Source of the DNA: Desulfuromusa sp.
Lineage (GTDB): Bacteria; Desulfobacterota; Desulfuromonadia; Desulfuromonadales; Geopsychrobacteraceae
DNA length: 33,146 nt
Direction of reading: 5' to 3'
Assembly: GCA_029933365.1 (NCBI GenBank)
Contig: JAOZOH010000024.1
Location: forward strand, 1 to 33,146
Part shown: positions 1-8,529 of the stretch, piece after piece
How positions within the stretch are numbered: the first letter of the stretch is position 1
Layout of the letters: the number at the start of each line of letters is the position of its first letter
Notes under the pieces: generated by a model
Seen by the model: only the letters and a program-made list of their open reading frames with translations
What the model was told of the DNA's origin: nothing
The model's database searches: none
Position numbers and translations under genes: made by a program

Positions 1-128
1 ATTGCTGAAATATGACAACCGAGAGCCTGTTTGCCCTGTTCCAATGGAGCTTCGGCAGAGATCTCCATGAAAATCATGGTGTTAAATATCTCTTCGGTTG
101 TTTCCACGATTTTTTTAGCGAATTCCAC
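1..128 (-). CDS. CheX-like chemotaxis phosphatase, N-terminal part only (cut by window edge)
   Basis: The minus strand is open from a GTG at 126-128 to the window edge, giving 42 codons. The peptide starts VEFAKKIVETTEEIF and aligns without gaps with the start of the next gene upstream (VKYAQDIAEATQEIF), so the two are tandem paralogues. A Shine-Dalgarno AGGA lies about 7 nt before the GTG, and an in-frame TGA just upstream rules out a longer protein. The gap to the upstream cheX stop is 35 nt, so it should be the next gene of the same operon. The part carrying the ExxN active site lies outside the window, so the CheX assignment rests on the paralogy alone. Confidence 0.75.
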   Translation of the reverse strand, partial: MEFAKKIVETTEEIFNTMIFMEISAEAPLEQGKQALGCHISA

Positions 129-163
129 AGCTTTTCCTCAGGAAGAAGTAAAAAGATGGTTTG

Positions 164-625
164 TTAGTTACTTTGGCTGATTTGTAACTCAACCATGAAG
201 GTTTGGCCGTCAAATGCAAAAGGAACGGCGACCGATTCTGCATTAGCCAGGCAGTCAACGGCATACTCTTCACCATGGATTGCTGACGGCATTGATAGCT
301 GAACTTTACTGCCACCAGGGTCAAGAATTGTTTTCATGCTGCCACCCAGCATATTGGCCAGTTCACCAACCGCATCACAGACATCCTCATCAATCTCTTC
401 TACATCCATCCCCAGAAAAGCTGTGGTAATTGCCAGTGCTGCTTTATCTGGTAGATGAATTGCCAGCATCCCTTTAATCTCACCGGCCAAACCGATAATC
501 CCTGAAATACTGCTGGTCAATTTACTCTCAGCACGCTTAAATGGCTCCCCGGGGTTGACTTCCAGCATGACCATGCTGGAAAAAATTTCCTGGGTTGCCT
601 CTGCTATGTCTTGAGCATACTTCAC
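164..625 (-). CDS. cheX: CheX-family CheY-P phosphatase
   Basis: This 153-residue cytoplasmic protein has the CheX length and carries the ExxN phosphatase signature in GELANMLGG (E88 and N91 from this start). In the CheX/CheC/FliY family these residues speed hydrolysis of phospho-CheY. I chose the GTG at 623-625 rather than the upstream in-frame GTG at 644-646. AAAGGAG sits 6 nt before it, whereas the longer form would put that ribosome site inside the coding region, and the tandem paralogue at the window edge starts at the same aligned position. It lies behind cheY in the chemotaxis operon, separated from it by an inverted-repeat element. Confidence 0.85.
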   Translation of the reverse strand: MKYAQDIAEATQEIFSSMVMLEVNPGEPFKRAESKLTSSISGIIGLAGEIKGMLAIHLPDKAALAITTAFLGMDVEEIDEDVCDAVGELANMLGGSMKTILDPGGSKVQLSMPSAIHGEEYAVDCLANAESVAVPFAFDGQTFMVELQISQSN

Positions 626-703
626 ATAAGACTCCTTTAAACTCACTACCGGAGAAGTTACTATTTTGTGACTCCTCCGGAAATCTTTATCATTTGTATT
701 GGA

Positions 704-870
704 CTAGTGTCATGTCACGGATCAAATGCCGCATCTTGCTTGTTCATTTGTGTCTCAACTACGTTGAGCTTTCCGCTGTATAGCTATGGATATGCAGCAA
801 AAACCACGCCTTACTGACATACAAAATTCAAGCGCAATTTTGCAACATTTGATCTGTGACACAAGGCTAG
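704..870. repeat. 167-bp MITE-like element with 25-bp terminal inverted repeats
   Basis: The arms at 704-728 and 846-870 match at 20 of 25 positions as an inverted repeat. Both begin CTAG and share an inner GATCAAATG. The interior holds a further short hairpin, CTCAAC-TAC-GTTGAG. No protein-coding potential is visible inside. The right arm contains the stop codon of cheY (867-869). A non-autonomous mobile element is the simplest reading; a structured operon-internal RNA is the alternative. No target-site duplication is evident. Confidence 0.6.
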
Positions 871-1238
871 AGTAGTGGCCCCAGAGTTTCATTGATCAGG
901 TCTGGGGTGAATGGTTTTTTGATCGCCCCTTTGGCGCCGTAAGACTTTGCTTCATCAATAATGTCGGCACCGGTTTCGGTGGAGATCATGATTACAGGGA
1001 TGTCTTTAATGGCGTCATCTTCAGCCTTGGCTTTGAGAAACTCCAGACCGGTCATGTTTGGCATATTGATATCACTCAGCACCACATCAACCTTGTTGGC
1101 GCCCAAAACATCCAGGGCTTCCTGGCCATCGCCAGCTTCAAGAATTTGATCAAAATCGATCCCTGCCTGACGTAGGGAGCGAGAGACAATTTTTCGCATG
1201 GTGTTGGAATCATCGACGATCAGGACTGTTTTACCCAT
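867..1238 (-). CDS. cheY: CheY chemotaxis response regulator
   Basis: This 123-residue single receiver domain has no output domain. The acidic pocket D9/D10, phospho-acceptor D56 (in LSDINMP), switch residues S86/T87 and K108 before proline are all present. It should be phosphorylated by the CheA of this operon and act on the flagellar or pilus motor. The start has AGGAG about 9 nt upstream. The stop codon falls inside the arm of a MITE-like element, and the upstream gap of 134 bp holds another inverted repeat. It may therefore be expressed partly separately from the genes before it. Confidence 0.92.
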   Translation of the reverse strand: MGKTVLIVDDSNTMRKIVSRSLRQAGIDFDQILEAGDGQEALDVLGANKVDVVLSDINMPNMTGLEFLKAKAEDDAIKDIPVIMISTETGADIIDEAKSYGAKGAIKKPFTPDLINETLGPLL

Positions 1239-1294
1239 TGTGTACTCCTTTATTGGGGAAATGTTTCTAGTTAAATGCTTAGGGGTTTATATTT

Positions 1295-1374
1295 GATGCA
1301 CTCGCAAAAACTACTAAGATGGCTAAGCAAAAATTGCTGCAACGCCGTGGAGCGGACTTTTTTGCGATGCCATC
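1295..1374. repeat. Inverted repeat between cheX-like and cheY
   Basis: The arms at 1295-1310 and 1359-1374 are 16 bp each and match at 13 positions; both end in TCGCAAAAA. The spacer is 48 bp and can itself fold. The right arm just reaches the stop codon of the upstream cheX-like gene. It could be an intra-operon terminator or processing site, or a dispersed palindromic repeat. No U-tract follows directly, so a simple terminator is not clear. Confidence 0.5.
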
Positions 1375-1852
1375 ATTTTTCATTTAGTGCAACGAGAGAG
1401 GCTCCACTAACAAAAATCTGCAGGGGATTTTCGTCATCGGTCATCAGTTTCCAGACGATCGTATCCGAATCAACCTCAGGTAATTCATCCATGCCCAATT
1501 CAGGTAACCCGATTTTATATTCCTGGCTATCTTCCAGGAGGTTGGTCATGAACAGCCCGGCAATCGTATTGAGCAACTCATTGAGGATGTCGTCCAACTG
1601 AAGTTGGGTAACGTCCTCTTCATCCAGGGCAAAGATGTTACAGGTAAGGCCTGATAACAACGTCTTTGACAACGCCAAACTAATTTCACCTTGCACTGGA
1701 TCATTGATCAGCAAGCTGGTCCAGACCAGTTCCTCGGCTGGGATTTCATAGCTGCGATCAAAATGTTCCATCACCTCCATAAAAGCCATCTCTTCCATGG
1801 TTTTACTGGCTGCGCTGATCATTGCCTGATAGAGGGGCTTGTGTTCAATCAT
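1373..1852 (-). CDS. CheX-like phosphatase, divergent
   Basis: This 159-residue protein has a CheX-like layout and an E92-x-x-N95 motif in LNELLNTIAG, matching the catalytic ExxN pair of CheX. The rest is diverged from the two CheX proteins at the window start, so partner specificity may differ. AGGAG lies about 9 nt before the ATG, and the gene follows the second cheY-like gene by 29 nt. A likely role is dephosphorylation of that neighbouring receiver (inference from adjacency). It could instead be a family member that has lost activity. Confidence 0.7.
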   Translation of the reverse strand: MIEHKPLYQAMISAASKTMEEMAFMEVMEHFDRSYEIPAEELVWTSLLINDPVQGEISLALSKTLLSGLTCNIFALDEEDVTQLQLDDILNELLNTIAGLFMTNLLEDSQEYKIGLPELGMDELPEVDSDTIVWKLMTDDENPLQIFVSGASLVALNEK

Positions 1853-1881
1853 TATTATTATCTCCTTGATATTTCTGCTGC

Positions 1882-2256
1882 TTACTCTTCGAGAAAATCG
1901 GCCAGTGCTTCCATCATGACCGGTGGTGAAACCGGTTTATTGAGAACCCGATGGGCACCTAACTCCAATAACTGTGCTTCTTTAGCCGGATTTCCGGCAC
2001 TGGTAATGACAACGACAGGCAGATCACCGAGCTTGGGACTTGCTTTGACCCATTTGACCAGGGTTTCACCATCCATAACTGGCATGTTTAAATCGGTCAG
2101 CAATAGATCCACCGGTTGTGCTTTAGCCGCAGCCAATGCCTCTTTACCATGCTCTGCCTCAATAATTTCTGCATCTCCCAGACCAATGATCTGTAAGCAG
2201 CGTTTGATAAACATTCGGGCGGTTGTCGAGTCATCCGCAATAATGATTCGTTTCAT
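1882..2256 (-). CDS. CheY-like single-domain response regulator
   Basis: This 124-residue receiver keeps D8/D9, phospho-acceptor D55 (LTDLNMP), T85/S86 and K107-P. It has no DNA-binding or enzyme output. Its start codon overlaps the stop of the HDOD gene as TGATG, which implies translational coupling. It differs clearly from the cheY at 867-1238, so the operon has two distinct receivers. One probably drives the motor, and the other may act as a phosphate sink or serve the HDOD protein (inference). Confidence 0.88.
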   Translation of the reverse strand: MKRIIIADDSTTARMFIKRCLQIIGLGDAEIIEAEHGKEALAAAKAQPVDLLLTDLNMPVMDGETLVKWVKASPKLGDLPVVVITSAGNPAKEAQLLELGAHRVLNKPVSPPVMMEALADFLEE

Positions 2257-3134
2257 CAGTTTTTTTCTCCCGAGCTCGTAAGTGAGTTCTCCAGTTTTTC
2301 AAATTCTATGTCAACATTCAGCATAATAGTTGCGAGTGTTTTAGGGCCGATTTTTATGTAGTCGGTATATTGTTGATCAAGTTTATAGCGCATGCTGTCA
2401 GATCCGGTGCCGAAACCACCCATCATGGCGATGTTGTCACCAAGGTGAACGGCATAGACCAGGGTTCGATATTCTTCACTTGCGTTAGCCGGTTCGTGAT
2501 GATGGAGGATAACCTCGGCCAATTCGTCAGGGAGCTGCCATGCTTTGGCCAGTTCGTAGCCGGCTCGGGTGTGGTCAAATCCCACCAGTTTTTCTTCGGC
2601 ATCAAGGTAATCAAGATCCTCGTCAGTTGTGATCATCTCAACCGCATCGTTCACCGATCCTTGTAGATAGTCAGAGATTAATGATTTACCGATGTCATGG
2701 AGCAATCCGGCAGTAAAAGCAAGTTCTGGACTGACATCAACTCCACTTTGAGTGACAACTTCACGCGCAGCAATTGCCGTGCGTAAATCATGTTTCCACA
2801 GCTCTCCACTGGCAGATTCATAACCAGAAAGCTCTTTTTCAAATAACTTTCCAGCAGAATCACCAACAGCAATACCGACAATAATGCGCTCGCCCAGATA
2901 GGAAATTGCGCGATCAATCGAAGTAATATTGTTGATCAGGGCAAAAGCTGCAGAGTTGACAATTTTGAGAACCCGCGCGGTCAACTTGGCGTCATTCCTG
3001 ACTAAGTTGATGACATCGACAAGATCGTGATCCGCTCGAGAGGTGACCTGTAAAAGCTGGCTGGCGCTGGGCGAGAGCATCGGCACTGATTTAACAATTT
3101 TCTGCAGCTCTTCCTGACTAATTTGTTTTACCAT
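2256..3134 (-). CDS. HDOD-domain signalling protein
   Basis: The protein has 292 residues, nearly all one HDOD domain. Visible features are LKIVNSAAF near residue 57, GLLHDIGK at 143-150 (HD retained at 146-147) and a later HHHEP. HDOD proteins resemble HD phosphohydrolases but usually lack full metal sites and act in signalling; no partner is identifiable here. An upstream in-frame TTG at 3140 abuts AGGAGG and cannot be the start. The ATG at 3132-3134 has AGGAGG 6 nt before it. It sits between cheD and a cheY-like gene with a TGATG overlap. Confidence 0.88.
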   Translation of the reverse strand: MVKQISQEELQKIVKSVPMLSPSASQLLQVTSRADHDLVDVINLVRNDAKLTARVLKIVNSAAFALINNITSIDRAISYLGERIIVGIAVGDSAGKLFEKELSGYESASGELWKHDLRTAIAAREVVTQSGVDVSPELAFTAGLLHDIGKSLISDYLQGSVNDAVEMITTDEDLDYLDAEEKLVGFDHTRAGYELAKAWQLPDELAEVILHHHEPANASEEYRTLVYAVHLGDNIAMMGGFGTGSDSMRYKLDQQYTDYIKIGPKTLATIMLNVDIEFEKLENSLTSSGEKN

Positions 3135-3144
3135 TATCAACCTC

Positions 3145-3633
3145 CTAGAGCTGCCAGTTTGGTTTTCCGGGTGAGCTGAGCGTTATTTGTCCGGCTGATA
3201 CGGAGATCGAAACAGTTCGACTGTAGTTTTTCCCCAGATCCTCAGCAACAGCACCCATGCCGTAAGACCAGAGGATTTTTTTGATTGCCAGGGCATTCCG
3301 TTTGCCAATTTGGAAAGTGTCATTGGTATCCATGACATTGGCTCCGCCACAGAGTTTGACAACCATCCCTTTACCCCGTTTGTCGCACCCAAACTTTGTC
3401 ATTTGCGCCAATAGCGCCGGAATTGCGGTATCTGCAAAATAGCCAGGTTTCTCGCCTGCTTTTGCCTTGTTGATTGATGAGTCAGGGAGAGCGACATGTG
3501 CCATCCCCACCGTTCTGGTTTTTGGGTCGAGTAATATCACAGAAACACAGGACCCTAGCGCAAAGGTTTTTACATCATCGCCGGGAGTGTTTGAAGCGCC
3601 ATAATCACCGACGCCCAATACAATTTGTCCCAT
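3145..3633 (-). CDS. cheD: CheD chemoreceptor glutamine deamidase
   Basis: This 162-residue cytoplasmic enzyme deamidates glutamines in receptor methylation helices and often binds CheC/CheX-type proteins. The catalytic set is visible: C29 in LGSCVSV, H46 in GMAHVALP, and T23 six residues before the cysteine, as in Thermotoga CheD. GGAGA precedes the ATG. It lies 3 nt behind cheB and 10 nt ahead of the HDOD gene, firmly inside the operon. Confidence 0.95.
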   Translation of the reverse strand: MGQIVLGVGDYGASNTPGDDVKTFALGSCVSVILLDPKTRTVGMAHVALPDSSINKAKAGEKPGYFADTAIPALLAQMTKFGCDKRGKGMVVKLCGGANVMDTNDTFQIGKRNALAIKKILWSYGMGAVAEDLGKNYSRTVSISVSAGQITLSSPGKPNWQL

Positions 3634-3636
3634 TTA

Positions 3637-4692
3637 TTATTTCTCCGTGAGTAAGCTTAAAAGTGAAGTTGAAATTTTATCCAGCGGAACCAACCGTTCT
3701 GCTCCCCCTTTTTCATAGGCGACCTTCGGCATTCCAAAGACCACCGATGATGCCTCATCTTGGGAGATACAGCGAGCGCCGGCCTGTTTCATGGCCAACA
3801 TACCTTCGGCACCGTCCTGACCCATTCCTGTGAGCATGGCACCTACGGCATTTGCGCCAACATGTTTAGCGACCGAATGCATCATCACATCAACAGAAGG
3901 GCAGTGGCCGCTGACTTTTTCTTCACTGCCAAGGCGGACCTGGTAAAACCCACCGGAACGGACAACCTCAAACTGTTTTCCTCCCGGTGCAATTAGAATC
4001 AGCCCACTGCGTACCCGATCACCATCTTCAGCTTCTTTGACCTGCATCAGGCAGAGCTGATTGAGGCGATCTGAAAACATTTTGGTGAAACCGGCGGGCA
4101 TATGTTGGACAATTACGGTGCCAGCAGTGGTTGCCGGAAATTTTTCAATCACTTGGCGGATTGCTTCTGTCCCCCCGGTTGAAGCACCAATAGCAATAAT
4201 CTTATCGGTTGATTCTGCCAAAGCAGAAGATGGTGCTGTTGCTCTTTTAGCTTCCGCAACTGGCCGTTTCCCTTTCCAGTGGGAGACGTTGGCTGTTGCA
4301 GCAATCTTCACTTTTGAGCGCAGTTCCATCAACATGGCATTTAAACCGGCAGCGACATTGCTGGTCGGTTTAGCGACAAAGTCAACGGCTCCAGCTTCCA
4401 GAGCTTCCATGGTGATCTGTTTGCCACGCTGAGTCAGAGAGCTGACCATGACAATTGGAATCGGGTACTGTGGCATCAACTTGCGTAGAAAGGCGACCCC
4501 ATCCATGCGCGGCATTTCCACGTCCAGAGTCAGGACATCAGGTTGCAATTGCACAATTTTATCCCGGGCAATGTAGGGATCGGCAGCAGTTCCAACCACC
4601 TCAATGCCCGGATCCATGGACAAACCTTGACTGAGAATATTTCTCACCAAGGCAGAATCATCAACCACAAGAACGCGGATAGCTCGTGCCAT
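3637..4692 (-). CDS. cheB: CheB receptor methylesterase/deamidase response regulator
   Basis: This 351-residue protein has an N-terminal receiver (D11/D12, phospho-acceptor D57 in LTLDVEMP, K108-P) joined by a linker at about 130-162 to the methylesterase domain. The catalytic triad is in place: S171 in GASTGG, H197 in VQHMP and D293 in GMGQDG. It removes methyl groups added by CheR and is activated by CheA. The ATG overlaps the cheR stop as TGATG, with AAGGAG 7 nt upstream. Confidence 0.97.
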   Translation of the reverse strand: MARAIRVLVVDDSALVRNILSQGLSMDPGIEVVGTAADPYIARDKIVQLQPDVLTLDVEMPRMDGVAFLRKLMPQYPIPIVMVSSLTQRGKQITMEALEAGAVDFVAKPTSNVAAGLNAMLMELRSKVKIAATANVSHWKGKRPVAEAKRATAPSSALAESTDKIIAIGASTGGTEAIRQVIEKFPATTAGTVIVQHMPAGFTKMFSDRLNQLCLMQVKEAEDGDRVRSGLILIAPGGKQFEVVRSGGFYQVRLGSEEKVSGHCPSVDVMMHSVAKHVGANAVGAMLTGMGQDGAEGMLAMKQAGARCISQDEASSVVFGMPKVAYEKGGAERLVPLDKISTSLLSLLTEK

Positions 4693-5564
4693 CAGAGTTC
4701 TCCTTTCTGGTAAAGCGCTGGCTTTAAGTAGCGGTAGAGGGTTTGGCTGCGCCCCAGAGTTTCTGAATGACCGATAAAAAGATATCCGCCGGGCTCAGTA
4801 TGCTGGTGATAACGACTGACGAGAGATTCGCGAGTCGTTTGATCAAAGTAGATCATGACGTTGCGGCAAAAAACCATTTGGAACGGCTTTTTAAACGGAA
4901 AAGTTGTATTCATCAGATTAAAACGCCTGAAAGTTACCTCTTTTTTAATTTTATCAACAACGGCCATTTCTCCTTGGCCTGCTGCAGTAAAGTATTTTCT
5001 GCGCAAAGGTTCTGGAAGCTGCATGACTCGATCGGTGGCGTAGGTGCCACGGCGGGCAACAGTTAAAGCTCGGTCAGAAATATCGGTTGCCAGGATACCC
5101 GCATCCCACGAGCTGTAATCAGCACCCAGATACTCCATCATCAGCATCAGGAGAGTGTAGGGTTCTTCACCGCTGGAACAGCCGGCACACCAGATGCGCA
5201 GATCCTTGCGGTTTTGTTTTTTCAGCTTGTCAATGACAGCGGGCAACGCGGTCTGCGAAAAATAATCAAAATGATCTTTCTCCCGGTTAAAGTAAGTGTG
5301 GTTGGTTGAAATTAGATCAACCAGCTCACTTAATCCCGCTTCAGTTTTATCCTTATCAAGATAATCGAAATATGCAGAAAATGTTGGCAGGTTAAGCTGC
5401 CGCATGAGCTTTTGTAGACGACCTACCAGGAGCGAGCGCTTTTGTTCGGTCAAGTTGATCCCGAAACGTTGGTAGATCAGATCCCGCAGTCGAGTGAACT
5501 CTGCATCTGAAATAGCCATCAGGCTATTACTCTGTTGCTGTTGTTGGGTGGTGGCCAATGTCAT
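4692..5564 (-). CDS. cheR: CheR chemoreceptor methyltransferase
   Basis: This 290-residue SAM-dependent glutamate methyltransferase has the usual CheR length. Visible motifs are STNHTYFNRE at about 86-95, the SAM-binding CAGCSSGEEPY at 126-136 and FCRNVMIYFD at 232-241. A glutamine run (residues 7-11) precedes the N-terminal helical domain. The ribosome site is weak. A start at M16 is possible but has no better one. It lies 17 nt behind cheW and is coupled to cheB. Confidence 0.96.
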   Translation of the reverse strand: MTLATTQQQQQSNSLMAISDAEFTRLRDLIYQRFGINLTEQKRSLLVGRLQKLMRQLNLPTFSAYFDYLDKDKTEAGLSELVDLISTNHTYFNREKDHFDYFSQTALPAVIDKLKKQNRKDLRIWCAGCSSGEEPYTLLMLMMEYLGADYSSWDAGILATDISDRALTVARRGTYATDRVMQLPEPLRRKYFTAAGQGEMAVVDKIKKEVTFRRFNLMNTTFPFKKPFQMVFCRNVMIYFDQTTRESLVSRYHQHTEPGGYLFIGHSETLGRSQTLYRYLKPALYQKGEL

Positions 5565-5581
5565 TGCTTCGAGTCGCTCTC

Positions 5582-6085
5582 TTATTGTTCTTCCAAAGTC
5601 GCTGCCAGTTCCTGCATCTCACCACTAAAGAGTAATTTGTGGACATCAAGCAGAATTTTGACATCGGTATTTATTTTTCCCATTCCCTGAATATAGCTAT
5701 CTTCATTGTTTTTATGGGTTTTGGGTGCCGGTTCAACATTCTCTTCAGGAATATCTGCCACTTCGCTGACCTCATCAACCACCAGACCAACTTCAGTGCT
5801 ATCAATATTGACAACAATGATGCAGGTACGATCATCATAATCGCGGGCCTCTATGCCAAAACGGGCGCGAACATCCATGATGGGAACAACTTTACCGCGT
5901 AGATTGATAACGCCACGGATAAATGCTGGCATATCGGGGACATCGGTGATGGCCTGGATGCCGATAATCTCGATCACATATTGGATCTCAATGCCGTAAT
6001 CTTCACCGGCAAGATGAAAGGTCAGGTACTTATCCTTCTGCGTATCCTCAGTATCAAATATAATTGAAGTTGTCTCTTCAGCCAC
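5582..6085 (-). CDS. cheW: CheW coupling protein
   Basis: This 167-residue CheW domain links chemoreceptors to CheA. Typical elements include YLTFHLAGEDYGIEI, FIRGVINLRGKVVPIMD and GLVVDEVSEV. Translation starts at a GTG with AAGGAGG 5 nt upstream; no better ATG exists. It follows cheA by 12 nt and precedes cheR by 17 nt. The acidic N-terminal extension is short. Confidence 0.95.
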   Translation of the reverse strand: MAEETTSIIFDTEDTQKDKYLTFHLAGEDYGIEIQYVIEIIGIQAITDVPDMPAFIRGVINLRGKVVPIMDVRARFGIEARDYDDRTCIIVVNIDSTEVGLVVDEVSEVADIPEENVEPAPKTHKNNEDSYIQGMGKINTDVKILLDVHKLLFSGEMQELAATLEEQ

Positions 6086-6097
6086 GGAATCCTCCTT

Positions 6098-8404
6098 TTA
6101 AATAACCTCTTTTATGTTTTCGTATTTATTTTTCTTACTTTCAGCTGAATCAACCAGCGTACCAACATCCAGGATCAGACAGACGTTGCCATCGCCGAGG
6201 ATCGTGCAGCCGGAAACACCGGGAACATTCCCGATGAAATTTGACAGTCCCTTGATGACAGTTTGCTGTTGACCAAGGATTTCATCAATGAACAGGCAAA
6301 AACGGGTTTCCTGATATTCCAGAACAATCAGAATGCCATCTTCAAGTTTGCTGGAATCAGGTTTTTTCCCCAGAATGTCATGCAGACGGATAATTGGCAG
6401 GAAGTTCTCTCGCACTTGCGCTAACTCTTCACCGTCTGGTGTGATGGTGATTTGCTCCATCACGGGACGGAAAGCTTCCAGCATCGATAAGGTTGGGACA
6501 ATACATGAGGCTGTACCGACCCGGACAATCATGCCATCGATAATAGCCAGAGTCAACGGGATGCGCAGGACAATTTTGCTGCCCTGTCCGGGGGTGCTGT
6601 AAACGTCAATTTTTCCCTTAATTTTTTCCAGATTTTTCTTAACCACGTCCATGCCGACGCCCCGGCCGGAAATATCGGTAATTGCAGCTGCAGTAGAAAA
6701 ACCCGGGGCAAAGATCAGATTATTGATCTGTTTATCGGTCAAGTCTGATCCATCACCCTCGATCAGTCCGTTAGTGATTGCTTTTTCGAGGATTTTCTCT
6801 TTATTTAAACCACGACCGTCATCTTCAATGGTAACCCAGACCTCACCCTCCTCGTGACGGGCAGAGAGCTTGACGGTCCCTTTCTCTCCCTTCCCGGCAG
6901 CCAGCCGCTCATCAGGTGGTTCCAAACCATGGTCGAGAGAGTTTCGCAACAGGTGAACCAACGGATCGGTAATCGTTTCGATGACCGTTTTATCCATCTC
7001 GGTTTCTTCGCCAATCAGTTCCAGCTCAACTTTTTTTCCTGCTTTAACTGAAATATCATGGACCAGGCGGATCATGCGACGGAACAAACCTGAGACCGGA
7101 ATCATGCGGATGGTCATTGCCATCTCCTGCAGTTCCCGCACCAGTTTGGACATATGTTGACCGGCCTTATTAAAGTTTTCCAGCTCCAGCCCTTTTAGGT
7201 CTGGATTGTGAATCAGCATGTTTTCAGCGATAACCAGCTCACCAATCAGGTTGATCAAGCTATCCAATTTGCCCAATTCAACCCGGATGTCCTGTCGTTT
7301 TGCCGGTATTTTGGTTCTAGCCACCGGTTTTGCAGCAGCCTTGGTTTTATTGATCGTCTCCTGTTGCTTTTTGAGTGCATTGTCGACCTGTTGCGATGAT
7401 GCAGTTCCCTGCTCAACTAAAATCTCGCCAACTGGTTTTTTCTGGGTTTCAACAGCCTTAAAAACAGACTCCTCTTTAACCCCTTCTTCAACCAGAAAGT
7501 CACCCAGTAACGGAGCCATGAGCGCTTGCAGATCGCTCAGATGTTGGTCAAGGTTTTCAACCGTGTCGTCCTTGCCGTCAGAAATATTGTTGACCGCTTT
7601 CTGCAGGACATCGAGAGAGGCTAAAAGTTGGTCAGCGGGATTATCTATCGCCAGTTTTGATCCAGATTTGACCCGATCAAGGATGTTTTCCATCTGGTGA
7701 CTGACCTTTTCGATCTGAGAAAAACCGAAGAAGCCACAATTACCTTTGAAACTATGAATATTGCGGAAAATATCGCCGATAAATTCTTTGTCTTCTTGAT
7801 TTTCACCCCAGGAGAGCAAACCCTGCTCGGTATTTTGTAGCAGTTCATTCCCTTCCTGAACAAAACTCAGGCGCATTTCATCGGTAATTTCCATTTGTGG
7901 AAAGTCTGGATCAGTTGTGGGTGTCTCAGCCGGAGTCGTGGGTTCCTCTGCCGCTGGTGCGGCATCTTCTTCAGCCACTTCAACTTCTCCACCCCCTTTG
8001 GCAACTTCAATCGCTTGATGAAGTTGCTCCGATATCTCATCGGCTGGTGCCACCATGGCATCATCATTGTAGTCACTCTCGACCATGTCGAGGGCTTCTT
8101 TGGCAAAGTCGCAGGAAGCACAAAGTAAAGTAACGTGGTTTGGAACCAGCTTGATTTCACCATTGCGGATCAGATCCAGGAGGTTTTCAGCGGCATGGGC
8201 AACCCGCGTCATGTGGTCAAATTCAAGAAAACCGGCGCTTCCTTTCATTGAATGGAAGAGGCGGAAGATTGCATTTAATGTTTCCGGGTCACTGTTTTGT
8301 CCCAGTTCAATAATCGCCGGCTCAAGCTGGTCAATCATGTCCCGGCTTTCCGTTGCAAATTCCTGAATAATTTCAATTTGGTCGTCGTCGAGTGGCATAC
8401 TCAT
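6098..8404 (-). CDS. cheA: CheA chemotaxis histidine kinase with two Hpt domains
   Basis: The protein has 768 residues. The order is Hpt1 (H51 in HSMKGSAGF), an acidic Pro/Ala/Glu linker (about 138-168), Hpt2 (H217 in HSFKGNCGF), a helical segment at about 303-349, the dimerisation helices (about 370-440), an HATPase domain (LLRNSLDHGLEPP, DDGRGL, GRGVGMDVV) and a C-terminal CheW-like domain. No obvious P2 domain is seen. The 303-349 segment has two units ending in a GEILVEQG-like motif and resembles the N-terminal repeats of type II secretion ATPases (my reading). It is the first gene of the operon. AAGGA lies 7 nt before the ATG, and an AT-rich leader precedes it. Confidence 0.96.
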   Translation of the reverse strand: MSMPLDDDQIEIIQEFATESRDMIDQLEPAIIELGQNSDPETLNAIFRLFHSMKGSAGFLEFDHMTRVAHAAENLLDLIRNGEIKLVPNHVTLLCASCDFAKEALDMVESDYNDDAMVAPADEISEQLHQAIEVAKGGGEVEVAEEDAAPAAEEPTTPAETPTTDPDFPQMEITDEMRLSFVQEGNELLQNTEQGLLSWGENQEDKEFIGDIFRNIHSFKGNCGFFGFSQIEKVSHQMENILDRVKSGSKLAIDNPADQLLASLDVLQKAVNNISDGKDDTVENLDQHLSDLQALMAPLLGDFLVEEGVKEESVFKAVETQKKPVGEILVEQGTASSQQVDNALKKQQETINKTKAAAKPVARTKIPAKRQDIRVELGKLDSLINLIGELVIAENMLIHNPDLKGLELENFNKAGQHMSKLVRELQEMAMTIRMIPVSGLFRRMIRLVHDISVKAGKKVELELIGEETEMDKTVIETITDPLVHLLRNSLDHGLEPPDERLAAGKGEKGTVKLSARHEEGEVWVTIEDDGRGLNKEKILEKAITNGLIEGDGSDLTDKQINNLIFAPGFSTAAAITDISGRGVGMDVVKKNLEKIKGKIDVYSTPGQGSKIVLRIPLTLAIIDGMIVRVGTASCIVPTLSMLEAFRPVMEQITITPDGEELAQVRENFLPIIRLHDILGKKPDSSKLEDGILIVLEYQETRFCLFIDEILGQQQTVIKGLSNFIGNVPGVSGCTILGDGNVCLILDVGTLVDSAESKKNKYENIKEVI

Positions 8405-8463
8405 CGCGGATCCTTTAAAAGTTAAATTTGTTGGTATTCTGCTCTGTTTAAAAGATAAAATTA

Positions 8464-8491
8464 ATTATACAAAACAAATAAGTAAAAACAA
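8464..8491 (-). promoter_or_regulatory. Candidate sigma70-type promoter of the chemotaxis operon
   Basis: On the minus strand a perfect TATAAT (8464-8469) is preceded, with a 16-bp spacer, by TTGTTT (8486-8491, 3 of 6 matches). It would start transcription about 50 nt before the cheA ATG. The surrounding 100 bp are very AT-rich, so the match could be chance. No sigma28 or sigma54 consensus was seen. Confidence 0.35.
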
Positions 8492-8529
8492 AGAAAAAAA
8501 TGGTTTTGTTAAACATAATTTCATTCGGT

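Noticed and set aside
1275..2281. Plus-strand open frames of 108 and 196 codons opposite the cheX-like and cheY-like genes
   Set aside because: They are antisense to genes with clear motifs, operon spacing and ribosome sites.
3132..3140. TTG start for the HDOD gene
   Set aside because: It directly abuts AGGAGG, leaving no spacing; the ATG two codons later has 6 nt.
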